Part shown: positions 1 through 8,182 of the stretch, in pieces
Position numbering within the stretch: the stretch's first letter is position 1
Layout of the letters: each line of letters opens with the position of its first letter
DNA from: Rhizobium sp. NXC14
GTDB lineage: Bacteria; Pseudomonadota; Alphaproteobacteria; Rhizobiales; Rhizobiaceae
Assembly (NCBI RefSeq): GCF_002117485.1
Contig: NZ_CP021030.1
Span: 2,669,001-2,733,000, forward strand
Direction: 5' to 3'
DNA: 64,000 nt
The notes under the pieces: generated by a model
Told to the model about the DNA's origin: nothing
Databases searched by the model: none
The model's input: only the letters and a program-made list of their open reading frames with translations
Made by a program: the position numbers and the translations under genes

Positions 1-460
1 CCCATTTGAGGCCGCCGCCTGCAAACATTGCATAAGTCGCGGTCTCGGAGGCGGCATAGTGCGCGATCTTTACGTCGCGACCGGCGGCGCGGATCTCGCG
101 CACGGTCAGCAGCCCGACACGAAGGTCGAGGTGAAGATCGGTCGCAGCGAAGCCCGCCACCTGCCGCAATGCCGATGTCGCAGCCATGATCCCGTGCGGC
201 GGCAGGGCGAAAGCCGCCCCGTCCCCGCGGAACACGAAGGGGAAATCGAACGAGCCCCAGGCATTGCCGAGTGCCGCGATGATCGAGGCGCCGGCATAAT
301 TGACGTCTTCGTAGCGCCCTGCCCCGATTGCCACGGTCGAACTGATGACGTCGGTGATGCCGATCAGCCAATCATCGGGCAGCGGCTCGTAGACATCGGG
401 GTCGACGACGAGCGAAAACTCGTCATAGGCCCGGTGTGGCTCTGTATGGCTGTCGATCAT
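1..460 (-). CDS. DUF3095 family protein, 3' end cut by the window edge
   Basis: The minus-strand reading frame opens at an ATG at 460 and runs off the left edge, giving about 153 residues. It carries the features I recall for DUF3095: an early PLPDDWLIGITDV block, then FVFRGDGAAFALP, then VREIRAAGRDVKIA and YAMFAGGG near the edge. These resemble the nucleotide-cyclase-like fold of the family, but no activity can be assigned. A GGAGAA ribosome site lies about 6 bases before the ATG. The protein looks intact as far as it can be seen; the C-terminal half lies outside the window. Confidence 0.8.
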   Translation of the reverse strand, partial: MIDSHTEPHRAYDEFSLVVDPDVYEPLPDDWLIGITDVISSTVAIGAGRYEDVNYAGASIIAALGNAWGSFDFPFVFRGDGAAFALPPHGIMAATSALRQVAGFAATDLHLDLRVGLLTVREIRAAGRDVKIAHYAASETATYAMFAGGGLKW

Positions 461-567
461 GGCATGTTCTCCGGATCGGTCGATAGAGACTAGTTTAGGA
501 ACGGGTCTGCCGCAAAACGGTAGACCCCCGCTTCGAAGATGACGGCGAAAGGCGCCGGCCCTTCCGG

Positions 568-963
568 TCAGACAAGCCGGGTCTCGACGTCGATATTGCC
601 GTGCGTCGCCTTGGAATAAGGGCAGATGCCATGGGCTGCTTCGATCAGTTCCTCGGCGACACCGCGTTCGATGCCGGGCAGGCTGACGTCGAGACGCGCA
701 CGCAGGAAGAAGGAGCCGTTGCCAGTATTGAGGGTGATCTCGGCGTCGACCTCGGGACCGGCGGGCAGCGCGATCTTGCGCTGCGAGGCGGCAAGCCCGA
801 TCGCCCCGATATAGCAGGCCGACCAGGCTGCGCCGAACAGGTTCTCGGCCGCCGGATGCGGCTGCGGCAGCTTGATGTCGAGCGTGCCGTCGCTGCTGCG
901 TGCATAGCCCTCGCGGCCGCCGGCGATGTGGGTCTTGCCAGTGAAAAGAAGCTTCTCGGTCAT
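568..963 (-). CDS. ohr: Organic hydroperoxide resistance protein (Ohr/OsmC family)
   Basis: This 131-residue protein has the Ohr layout. The first redox cysteine is in SACYIGA (Cys50) and the second in GICPYSKAT (Cys114), followed by the conserved GNIDV end. Ohr proteins are cytosolic thiol peroxidases that reduce organic and lipid hydroperoxides, using a lipoyl-type reductant. Length is normal for the family (about 140). The ribosome site AAAGGA precedes the ATG at 963. No OhrR-type MarR regulator is adjacent in the window, but two similar palindromes sit just upstream (991-1065) and are good operator candidates. Function is inferred from family motifs. Confidence 0.9.
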   Translation of the reverse strand: MTEKLLFTGKTHIAGGREGYARSSDGTLDIKLPQPHPAAENLFGAAWSACYIGAIGLAASQRKIALPAGPEVDAEITLNTGNGSFFLRARLDVSLPGIERGVAEELIEAAHGICPYSKATHGNIDVETRLV

Positions 964-990
964 AACGGTGTCCTTTCGATGAATTTATAT

Positions 991-1065
991 CGCATCCGCT
1001 TTATTCGGATGCGCCTTAATATGCCTATTGGAAATCGATGTCAACACCATTCCGATTTAATCGGA
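991..1065 (-). promoter_or_regulatory. Two related inverted repeats upstream of ohr
   Basis: At 991-1013 there is a perfect 8-bp inverted repeat, CGCATCCG-N7-CGGATGCG. At 1051-1065 there is a perfect 6-bp one, TCCGAT-TTA-ATCGGA. Both share the core TCCG-N-TTTA-N-TCGGAT, with the cores 56 bp apart. They lie between the ohr start (963) and the end of the next gene, where the ohr promoter should be. A pair of matching dyads suggests cooperative binding by a dimeric repressor. The core differs from the TACAATT-type site known for OhrR, so the regulator is unknown. Confidence 0.5.
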
Positions 1066-1151
1066 TACGATTTATTTTGACCGCAGGTGAAAGGCTGCCT
1101 CGCGAGCGCGTTGTTGCTGAGCCGGAAAACGGCCTGATTGGCGTTACGGTC

Positions 1152-1772
1152 TTAAGACCGCGGCCGGCCGTCGTCGAAGAGGGTGGCGAGCCACTGATAA
1201 TATCGCGGCTGCTTCTGACGCAACTGGCTGCGCGAATAGGGCGGCCGTTCGATATCGCCGAACAGGTACACGCTCGCCGTGACCGCGAAGAATTCCCGAT
1301 CGTTGCTCATCATGTAGGAATCGCCGGGCCAAAGCCCGCGGCCGTTGTTGAAGAATTGCCCGACATCGCCATTGCCGAATCCGCCGGGTAGCATCCGGTC
1401 GTTATAAGCGTGCAGAAGCTCGTGCAGGATGATCGGTTTGTCGGGATCGAGGCTCCTGACACGCAGGTCGATGCCGGTCTTGCTGCTGTAATGGCCGGGA
1501 CCGAAGCCGGCGACGGCGGCGTTGGCCCAGATCGGAATCGTCCGCATGAAGGCGAGGACATCGGGCTTCAGACTGACATGCTCGACGATGTCGAGCTGCC
1601 TTTTGACGGCCGCGACCATCTCCTTGTCGGGCTCCGCACCTCTGGCATTGGTGAGATCGACCCGCCATCCATGATAGCTGAAAACGAGCGGATCGGCGGC
1701 CGCCACTCCTGCTGTCGCAACACTCATGGCGATGGCGGTACAAAGCTCCAGGATCGTCGAAATCGTCCGCAC
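1152..1772 (-). CDS. Secreted putative zinc metallopeptidase with HELLH motif
   Basis: The 206-residue product starts with GTG at 1772, preceded by GAGGAGG at good spacing. An N-terminal signal peptide (about residues 1-26, ending AGVAAA-D) predicts export. The zinc-binding helix HELLHAYN is at residues 117-124, and a downstream acidic helix, SNDREFFAVTASVYLFGD (Glu about 160), could supply the third ligand. This arrangement recalls small gluzincin-like peptidases of the anthrax-lethal-factor-like fold. That is inference: I recognise only the motif, not a named family. It stands alone, with no inhibitor or secretion gene beside it. Confidence 0.65.
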   Translation of the reverse strand: MRTISTILELCTAIAMSVATAGVAAADPLVFSYHGWRVDLTNARGAEPDKEMVAAVKRQLDIVEHVSLKPDVLAFMRTIPIWANAAVAGFGPGHYSSKTGIDLRVRSLDPDKPIILHELLHAYNDRMLPGGFGNGDVGQFFNNGRGLWPGDSYMMSNDREFFAVTASVYLFGDIERPPYSRSQLRQKQPRYYQWLATLFDDGRPRS

Positions 1773-1873
1773 CGGCCCCTCCTCGGCGTGTCACGCTGCC
1801 GACTGTCGCACAGGCGACCAGAGGGTACAATCATGTCGCCGCAGCATTGATGCCGTTGACGTAAGTCCGGCGC

Positions 1874-2221
1874 TCAGACCTTCTCTTTCTTCCGAACCTT
1901 TTCCTTCGGCTCCGCCGGCGCATCCGGTGTCGGGGCGAGCAGCTTGCGCAGCGATGCGATCTTGTCCTTCACCAGCGGCCGGAACCGCGTCGCGCGATAG
2001 GGCATGTCGGCAGCGCCATAACCTTCCGGGCCGTCATCATTGCCGCGGTGGATTTCCGCGAGCTTGACGCCGATGAAGGTGCCGTCGACATAATGGGTAT
2101 ATTCGCCCACCCAGCGGATCGTATAGATCTCACCCTTGCGAATAAGCTGGTCGATGCTGACATGCTTGAAGGTATCGTTGATGCAGACGACCTTCTGGCC
2201 GACATGGAATTCATAGCTCAT
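1874..2221 (-). CDS. Conserved hypothetical protein with a charged tail
   Basis: This 115-residue cytosolic protein starts at an ATG at 2221. The first 80 residues look like a small beta-rich domain (FHVGQKVVCI near the start, then YTIRWVGEY and FIGVKLAEI). The last 20 residues are Lys/Glu/Pro rich. The N-terminal FxxGQKVVC pattern is like small SH3-like modules seen in phage-related and rhizobial hypotheticals, but I cannot name the family. It is followed by the extensin-like gene on the same strand, with no obvious coupling. Confidence 0.6.
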   Translation of the reverse strand: MSYEFHVGQKVVCINDTFKHVSIDQLIRKGEIYTIRWVGEYTHYVDGTFIGVKLAEIHRGNDDGPEGYGAADMPYRATRFRPLVKDKIASLRKLLAPTPDAPAEPKEKVRKKEKV

Positions 2222-2338
2222 GGATCAGACTTTCCAATAGCAATCCGCCTCGCCGGTCCATAGCGCGTCCGGCGGCTGGGATGAACTCTTTTCTTGGAAC
2301 CAGGGCCCAATTGCCGCGGCGGGCAACCGCGCCTTCGC

Positions 2339-3667
2339 CTAATCGCAATAGACCTTGCCGCTCTTGCGGGAGCGCAGATCAAAGTGGAAGTGGTTCCAGT
2401 GTTCCGGGTTGCTGCCCGGCCCGAGCACGGTATTGAAATAGCGGCAGCTGTCGGTGCGCACCGCCTTCAGAAGCCGGCCCTCGCGATAGGAGAACAGGCC
2501 CTTCTTGCGCACGTCGATCGCGTGGCCGTTCTTCAGCACGAACTTGCCGACGTCGATCGCGTTGCCGCGGGCATGTTCCGACATCGGATTATATCTCTGC
2601 CGGCTGTTGTTCATGCGCCGGCAGGAATAACCGCCGAGCGGCTGGATCGTCTTGATGCCGCTCCAGTAGCGAAAGCGGGCCGACGGCGCCAGCTCGTTCT
2701 TCACCCATTTGGCGAAGGCGAGCGTCACCTGGCAGTTCAGCGTCACGGCCGGCTTGACGCCGATATTGCCGGAAAGCCCCTTCAGCGATACCGGATAGGG
2801 CACCTGGCAGGCCGGCCCTTGCGAGATCGGCGGCTTCTCGTCGAAGAGCACGCCCAGGCGCTTCAACTCGCGCCGGCAGGCAAGCTCGGAGGCCGGCATG
2901 ACGCTCGGGTCGACAGGCGCAACGGGCTCGCTCATCATCGGGTTGTTCGGCCGCAGCATCGCGACTTCTTCGCTCTCGTCCTCTTCGGGAACGCGGGTTG
3001 GCTCCAAGACCGGGCTGCCGTCGTTCCAGGCCGGCGCTCGACTCATCTCAGCCTGCGCTGCCGGATGCGGCATTGACCGGGGTGCGGACTGGCGCATTGG
3101 CTGATTGATCTGAGCCGGGTTGTCGGTGCCGATGCCGTCGACGACGGGTTCGCTGGCATTGCCCTCGGCAATCTGCTGCTGCTGTTCCTGCGCCAGCCCG
3201 ACGACCGGTTCGGCCCCAAGCTCTTCATCCATGTTGACGCCGCCGGACGGGACAGCAAGGTTCTGCGTGCCGCCCCAGTTGCCGTTCGGCTGGCCTGCCG
3301 CCAGCGCCTCATCGCTATCGATCATCGGCAGCTTGCGGCCCTGGGATTCCGGCGCGGCCAGCGTCTGCGGCGCCTGTGCCGCGTGCCCGGTGCCGGCAAG
3401 GTTCGGCGTATCGAGATAATCGACCGAGCCCTGGCTGCTGCCGACAGGCCGGCCGAAGACAGGATAAGAGGCCTGAGTTTCCGCCGGCGCAAGGCGCTCC
3501 GCCCGCGCCATACGCGCTGCACCGCGAGACGGTGAAATCGAACTGACCCGGGTGCCATTGTCGACATTGGCCGGGGGCACTAGCCCGTCGCTGATCGAAC
3601 AGGTGGTCAGCGCCGCCGAGAGCAGCACGGGCAGGAAGGCTCGCCGCGGAAAGGAAACAAACGCCAT
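2339..3667 (-). CDS. Extensin-like C-terminal domain lipoprotein
   Basis: I place the start at the ATG at 3667 because it puts a lipoprotein signal at the N-terminus (hydrophobic stretch ending LTTCS); an in-frame start at 3721 only adds a hydrophilic leader. The protein is about 442 residues. The middle (about 40-270) is low-complexity and rich in Pro, Gln and Ala. The last 170 residues form the extensin-like C-terminal domain, with SEHARGNAIDVG and HWNHFHFD as the zinc-ligand motifs of the hedgehog/DD-peptidase fold. It is probably an envelope protein acting on or binding peptidoglycan. The substrate is not known from sequence. Confidence 0.8.
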   Translation of the reverse strand: MAFVSFPRRAFLPVLLSAALTTCSISDGLVPPANVDNGTRVSSISPSRGAARMARAERLAPAETQASYPVFGRPVGSSQGSVDYLDTPNLAGTGHAAQAPQTLAAPESQGRKLPMIDSDEALAAGQPNGNWGGTQNLAVPSGGVNMDEELGAEPVVGLAQEQQQQIAEGNASEPVVDGIGTDNPAQINQPMRQSAPRSMPHPAAQAEMSRAPAWNDGSPVLEPTRVPEEDESEEVAMLRPNNPMMSEPVAPVDPSVMPASELACRRELKRLGVLFDEKPPISQGPACQVPYPVSLKGLSGNIGVKPAVTLNCQVTLAFAKWVKNELAPSARFRYWSGIKTIQPLGGYSCRRMNNSRQRYNPMSEHARGNAIDVGKFVLKNGHAIDVRKKGLFSYREGRLLKAVRTDSCRYFNTVLGPGSNPEHWNHFHFDLRSRKSGKVYCD

Positions 3668-3778
3668 ACTCTTATCGCTTCCATGGGCCGGCCGCAGAGT
3701 GACCGAAAAAACTCGGTCCAATTTTAGTTAAAAACGGTGAATGAAAACTTACCGGCACAATCTGAAGGCGGTGGAAAT

Positions 3779-3804
3779 GAAAAAGGCCAGTCGCCCGGCC
3801 TTTT
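3779..3804 (-). terminator. Rho-independent terminator after the chemoreceptor gene
   Basis: AAAAGGCC and GGCCTTTT pair around an 8-base loop (arms 3781-3788 and 3797-3804). On the minus strand the stem is followed by a T run. It lies 15 bases beyond the stop of the chemoreceptor gene. The symmetric A/T flanks mean it could also work in the other direction. Confidence 0.7.
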
Positions 3805-3818
3805 ATCTTTGCTGTTTT

Positions 3819-5639
3819 TCACGCTGCCCGTGTGTACCGGCTCTCGGCCGGCCGCCCCGCCTCGCGCAGGCGGAAGTTCGAAAGCAGGGTCTTCAGCTGG
3901 GTACTCTCGTCAGCGAGCGTGCGGCTTGCCGCCGTCGTCTCCTCGACCATCGCCGCATTCTGCTGCGTCATCTGGTCCATGTGGTTGACGGAGCTGTTGA
4001 TCTCGTTCAGTCCGGTCGACTGCTCGCGCGCCGCCGTCGCGATCGAAGCGACATGGTCGTTCACCTGGTTTACCAGCGCCTCGATCTCCAGCAGAGCCTC
4101 ACCCGTCGAGCGCACCAGCGCAACCCCGCCCTCGACTTCCGCAGCCGACCGGCTGATCAACTCCTTGATCTCCTTGGCGGCGTTGGCCGAGCGTTGCGCG
4201 AGTTCGCGCACTTCCTGGGCAACGACGGCAAAGCCGCGGCCAGCCTCGCCGGCCCGCGCAGCCTCGACGCCGGCGTTCAGCGCCAGCAGATTCGTCTGGA
4301 AGGCAATCTCGTCGATAACAGAGATAATCTGGTTGATGCGGCTCGACGATTCCTCGATCCGGCCCATCGCCGTCACGGCGTTGCGGACGATGTCGCCGGA
4401 GCGGCCGGCGCTCGCTTTGGTTTCGGCCACCATCTCGCGCGCCTCGTTCGCCCGCTCGGATGCGGTCTTGACCGTGGCTGTGATCTCATCGAGTGCCGCC
4501 GCCGTCTCTTCGAGTGCCGCTGCCTGCTGTTCCGTACGCTTCGACAGGTTGCCGGTCGCCTCGCTGATGTCGGATGCGCTGTCGTTGACCACCCGGCTCG
4601 ATTCAGCAATCGCGTGGATGACGCCGTTCAGCGCATCGACGGCGGCGTTGAAATCATTCCTGAGCTTGGCGTAGTCCTCACCGATATCGCCGATTGCAAC
4701 GGTGAGGTCGCCGCTTGCAAGCCTCTCCAGGCCGACGCCGAGCGCCTGCATGGCGCGGTTTTGCCGCTCGGAAGCCGAGCGCAGGCTCGCTTCATTGCCG
4801 CGGCGTTCGTCCTCGATCTGCCGCTGCCTTTCGTCTTCACGGCCGCGCAGCGCGCTGCGTTCGTCGACGGAGTCGCGCAGCACCAGCAGCGCCTTGGCCA
4901 TCTGGCCGACTTCGTCGCGGCACGCACTGCCGGCAATCTCCACCGATGCTTCCTCGGCGGCGATCGCATTCATCGCCGTCTTCAGCCGGGCGATCGGCGC
5001 CGTAACACTGCGCACGATGGCGTAGGCGATCGCGATCGTAAGTGCTGCGCCGAGCAGGCAGAGCGCTGCCGCCCAGAACGCATTCTGGCGATAGAGCGCC
5101 GCCAGGTCATCGGCGTAGACGCCAGTTCCGACGATCCAGCCCCAGGGCTCGAAGCCGGCGACATAGGAATATTTCAGCACCGGCTCATCGGCGCCGGGCT
5201 TCGGCCAGTAATAATCGACGAAGCCCTTGCCGTCCTTCTTCACCTTGTTGACGAACTCGACGAACAGGAACTTGCCGGTCGGGTCCTTCATCTGGGAGAT
5301 ATCGGTGCCGTTCAGTTGCGGCTTGATCGGGTGCATCACCATGGCGGGGCGCATGTCGTTGATCCAGAAATAGCCGTCGGCGCCGTAGCGCATCGCGCCG
5401 ATCACGTCCTTGGCCGCCGCCTGCGCCTGCTCGCGGGTCATGGTGCCCGCCTGTTCCATCTTGTAATATTTGTCGAAAATGCCGAGCGCCGTCGCCTCCA
5501 TCTTCTCCAGCCCCGCCTTCCGCTCCGCTTGCAACTCGGAATAGGAATAGTTCAGAAAGAAGACCATCGTCGCCGCCAGCACGGCAAGCGTGAAGCCGAC
5601 GAGGCAGTAAAGACGGGTGGAGATCTTGACGTTGCGCAT
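3819..5639 (-). CDS. Methyl-accepting chemotaxis protein with Cache sensor
   Basis: The 606-residue protein begins with a membrane segment (about 9-30). A periplasmic Cache-type domain follows (about 35-185; [12 protein letters not shown] and the late [12 protein letters not shown] block are typical). A second membrane segment is at about 187-207, then HAMP and a long cytoplasmic signalling coil. The hairpin region contains [20 protein letters not shown], the conserved CheA/CheW contact site. Its role is to sense a small molecule outside the cell and signal to flagellar control; the ligand cannot be read from sequence. A GGGAA site precedes the ATG. No che genes are nearby, so it is a stand-alone receptor, as is common in rhizobia. 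Confidence 0.92.
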   Translation of the reverse strand: MRNVKISTRLYCLVGFTLAVLAATMVFFLNYSYSELQAERKAGLEKMEATALGIFDKYYKMEQAGTMTREQAQAAAKDVIGAMRYGADGYFWINDMRPAMVMHPIKPQLNGTDISQMKDPTGKFLFVEFVNKVKKDGKGFVDYYWPKPGADEPVLKYSYVAGFEPWGWIVGTGVYADDLAALYRQNAFWAAALCLLGAALTIAIAYAIVRSVTAPIARLKTAMNAIAAEEASVEIAGSACRDEVGQMAKALLVLRDSVDERSALRGREDERQRQIEDERRGNEASLRSASERQNRAMQALGVGLERLASGDLTVAIGDIGEDYAKLRNDFNAAVDALNGVIHAIAESSRVVNDSASDISEATGNLSKRTEQQAAALEETAAALDEITATVKTASERANEAREMVAETKASAGRSGDIVRNAVTAMGRIEESSSRINQIISVIDEIAFQTNLLALNAGVEAARAGEAGRGFAVVAQEVRELAQRSANAAKEIKELISRSAAEVEGGVALVRSTGEALLEIEALVNQVNDHVASIATAAREQSTGLNEINSSVNHMDQMTQQNAAMVEETTAASRTLADESTQLKTLLSNFRLREAGRPAESRYTRAA

Positions 5640-5694
5640 GAGTGTTCCCGGCGATTCTTACATTTGTAGTTCGTCACATACTGGAACAGCTGAA

Positions 5695-5708
5695 TTACCG
5701 GACGGTAA
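5695..5708. promoter_or_regulatory. Palindrome upstream of the chemoreceptor gene
   Basis: TTACCG-GA-CGGTAA is a perfect 6-bp inverted repeat about 55 bases upstream of the chemoreceptor start, in a 269-base gene-free stretch (5640-5908) shared with the divergent thioesterase gene. It could be an operator. No known consensus was recognised, and nothing else stood out in this stretch. Confidence 0.3.
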
Positions 5709-5908
5709 AGTTGGATTAGTGGATTCTCACATAACGTAAGGTGAGGCGACGGGTTGCAAAATTCAACCACCTGAATTTGAAGGGAATTAAATCGCTGCGA
5801 GCTGCGAATATTAGTTCCGCAGCGGCCGTCCCACTGAAAGGCATTGGTAAGGACACGGAGTTCGCCTAACGTCACGACAGAATCGATCCAGACAGTGAGG
5901 GATTTTCC

Positions 5909-6295
5909 ATGACCGACACCGCCAAGCCCAGAGGCGAACTGACGCTGCGCACGCTCGCCATGCCGGGCGATGCCAATCCGGCCGGCGATATCTTCGGCGG
6001 CTGGGTCATGGCGCAGATGGACCTTGCATCCGGCATCCGCGCCGCCGAGCGCGCCAAGGGCCGCGTCGTCACCGCAGCGGTTAAGGAAATGGCCTTTGAG
6101 CTGCCGGTCAAGATCGGCGATACGCTGTCGGTTTATACCGATGTCGAGCGTGTCGGGCGTACCTCGATCACGCTGATCGTCGAAGCCTGGGCGCATCGCT
6201 CGCGCTACGCCAAGATGGAAAAGGTAACCGCCGGCACCTTCATCATGGTGGCGCTCGACGAGGAGGGCAAACCCAAGGCCGTCCCCGCGGAGTGA
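5909..6295 (+). CDS. Acyl-CoA thioesterase, YciA-like hotdog fold
   Basis: The 128-residue protein matches the YciA/BACH-type hotdog family. The N-terminal half contains GDANPAGDIFGGWVMAQMD, which holds the catalytic Asn/Asp region and the start of the long hotdog helix. VVTAAVKEMAFELPVKIGD follows, then the strand SITLIVEAWA. Such enzymes hydrolyse acyl-CoA to free acid and CoA in the cytosol, usually with broad chain-length range. It starts at an ATG after GAGGGATTTTCC. A small membrane-protein gene begins 26 bases downstream and may be cotranscribed. Confidence 0.85.
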   Translation: MTDTAKPRGELTLRTLAMPGDANPAGDIFGGWVMAQMDLASGIRAAERAKGRVVTAAVKEMAFELPVKIGDTLSVYTDVERVGRTSITLIVEAWAHRSRYAKMEKVTAGTFIMVALDEEGKPKAVPAE

Positions 6296-6321
6296 CAAGC
6301 TTGAACCCGAGGGGATAAGGC

Positions 6322-6909
6322 ATGGAAACGGTCAGCTCGCCGGAGGTCTTCCTTCACATCAAGGTGGTGATGGGCATGGTCATCAGCCTTTCACTCGCGA
6401 GGCTGCTCACTGGCATCGCCGGCATCGTCCAGCATCCGGCCAAGGCGGAGGTTTATCCCGTTCACCTTGGCTGGGCCCTGTCCCTGTTCCTCTTCATCAT
6501 CCATATCTGGTGGTGGGAATACCGGCTGCAGGCCGTGCCCGCCATCGGCTTCGGCATCTATCTCTTCCTCGTCTGCTTCTGCAGCCTGTTCTTCCTGCTC
6601 TGTGCCCTGCTCTTTCCGGCAAGCCTCGACGAATATGGCGGCTACGAGGAATATTTCATTTCGCGGCGCAAATGGTTCTTCGGCGTCCTCGGCCTGATCT
6701 ATGCCGTCGATATCCTCGATACGGCGATCAAAGGTCCGGAGCGCATCCTATCACTCGGCTGGGAATATCCCGTCCGCAATCTCGTCTACATCCTCCTCTG
6801 CGCCCTCGCCGCCTGGACCGCGAACCGCCGCTTCCACACGACCTTCGTCATCGTCAACCTGGTCTATCAGGTCAGTTTCATCTTCCGGCTTTACGACGTG
6901 TTGGGGTGA
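6322..6909 (+). CDS. Integral membrane protein of unknown function
   Basis: The 195-residue protein has about five hydrophobic segments (near 12-35, 48-66, 72-95, 115-133 and 150-190). Charged loops include a Tyr/Glu-rich one, DEYGGYEEYFISRRK, at about 102-116. No catalytic motif is visible. It follows the thioesterase gene by 26 bases on the same strand with a weak GAGGGG site, so cotranscription is likely. I do not recognise the family. Confidence 0.65.
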   Translation: METVSSPEVFLHIKVVMGMVISLSLARLLTGIAGIVQHPAKAEVYPVHLGWALSLFLFIIHIWWWEYRLQAVPAIGFGIYLFLVCFCSLFFLLCALLFPASLDEYGGYEEYFISRRKWFFGVLGLIYAVDILDTAIKGPERILSLGWEYPVRNLVYILLCALAAWTANRRFHTTFVIVNLVYQVSFIFRLYDVLG

Positions 6910-6917
6910 GGAGCGGT

Positions 6918-6956
6918 CGGGCGAAGCCCGAGCAATCGATCCAGTGAATCGATTGC
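6918..6956. repeat. Double palindromic intergenic element
   Basis: Two adjacent perfect inverted repeats sit between convergent genes: CGGGC-GAA-GCCCG (6918-6930) and GCAATCGAT-N7-ATCGATTGC (6932-6956). The position between two converging stop codons suggests a transcription-ending or RNA-stabilising role. The compact double-hairpin form resembles REP-type elements. A genome count would show whether it is repeated. Confidence 0.55.
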
Positions 6957-6999
6957 AGCGACGAACGCCCTGAGCCCAAGCGAAGGGCCCGGCAGCGCC

Positions 7000-8172
7000 T
7001 CACACCTTCAAAAACTGCGACCCCTTATCAAACGCCAGCCCGGAAAATATCTTCCCTGTCAGATCATCCACGCCGACATCGAACTGCCGGTAGAGCATCG
7101 CCGCCGCCACCTCGCGCACGTCAGCCGTCGGCATCAGGTCGCGGTTGTCGAGCAGCTGACCATCGCCGATCCCCGGCCAGCGGCCGAGGATGCGCCCGCC
7201 GTTGATCGCGCCGCCGGCAAGGACAGCGCAGCCGCCGGTGCCGTGGTCGGTGCCGGCGGAGCCGTTCTGGCGGACGGTGCGGCCGAATTCCGTCATGGCG
7301 AGCACCACCGTCTTTGCCCAGATCTCCGAGCCCAGCGCCGCCTTCAGCGTGTTGATCGCCTGGGCGAGATCCCCTGCCGGCCGCTTGAACTGGCCGGCCT
7401 GGCCGATATGGGTGTCCCATCCGGTGATTGAGAAGCTGGCGATGCGGTAATCGCCCTTCAGCATGTTGGCCGCGAGCGCCGCGACGTCGCCGATCTTCTC
7501 GCCGCGCTCACCGTCCGGCTCGACCATCATCGCGGCGCTGTCGGCCCGCGTCGCCTCGGCAAGTGCAGCCGCGAAGGGCGGATCGCCGGCATAGAGCCGC
7601 GCAAGGAACTGCATCTCGTCACGCGCCGGCGCCAGATTGGAATCCGATGCCCAGACGTCGACATTGTTCGGCCCGGAGAGGATCAGCTCCGTCGACGTAT
7701 TGACGTCGATCGCCTTACGCGCATCCGAGCGGGGAATGACCGCGAGCACCCGGTTCAGCCAGCCGGTCTTTTCTTCGGCGACATGTTCGCCGCCGGACTC
7801 AAGCATGTCCTGCCCGTCGAAATGGCTGCGCTGGTCGCGATAGGGCGTCGACACCGCATGGATGAAGGCGAGTTCTCGGCTCTTCCAGAGCGGCATCAGG
7901 TCGGCGGCGGCGGGATTGAGGCCGAAATGCCCATCGAGATCGAGAAGTCCGCTGTCCGGCGTCAGCGCCAAGGTTGGCCTGAGCGCGGCAAAACCGGCGT
8001 CGCCGTAAGGCTGCACCAGGTCGAGCCCGTCCATCGCGCCGCGCAGGACGATAGTGACAAAACGATTATCGCCCGGCATCGCCGCAAAGGTGACCGGCGT
8101 GAAGACGGGGGCGGCGGCAAGACAGCAGGCAGAGGTCAGAAAGCCGCGGCGGGAAAGCAAAATCCGGTTCAT
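7000..8172 (-). CDS. DUF1501 family protein, Tat-exported
   Basis: The 390-residue protein starts with a twin-arginine-type signal (SRRGFLTSACCLAAAPVF), so a folded product is probably exported. It contains the DUF1501 marks I recall: VLRGAMDGLDLVQPYGD near the start, HFDGQDMLESG in the middle, and TEFGRTVRQNGSAGTDHGTGG in the last third. That last block resembles the metal site of the alkaline-phosphatase/sulfatase-like superfamily. It lies 10 bases behind a DUF1800 gene on the same strand, the usual partner. The biochemical role of the pair is not established; cell-envelope or metal-related work is a guess. Confidence 0.85.
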   Translation of the reverse strand: MNRILLSRRGFLTSACCLAAAPVFTPVTFAAMPGDNRFVTIVLRGAMDGLDLVQPYGDAGFAALRPTLALTPDSGLLDLDGHFGLNPAAADLMPLWKSRELAFIHAVSTPYRDQRSHFDGQDMLESGGEHVAEEKTGWLNRVLAVIPRSDARKAIDVNTSTELILSGPNNVDVWASDSNLAPARDEMQFLARLYAGDPPFAAALAEATRADSAAMMVEPDGERGEKIGDVAALAANMLKGDYRIASFSITGWDTHIGQAGQFKRPAGDLAQAINTLKAALGSEIWAKTVVLAMTEFGRTVRQNGSAGTDHGTGGCAVLAGGAINGGRILGRWPGIGDGQLLDNRDLMPTADVREVAAAMLYRQFDVGVDDLTGKIFSGLAFDKGSQFLKV

Positions 8173-8182
8173 TGGGAGCCTC

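Noticed and set aside
3741..5669. Long plus-strand open frame opposite the chemoreceptor
   Set aside because: It is the antisense of a clear MCP gene. The composition (Arg/His/Gly rich) is typical of shadow frames in GC-rich DNA.
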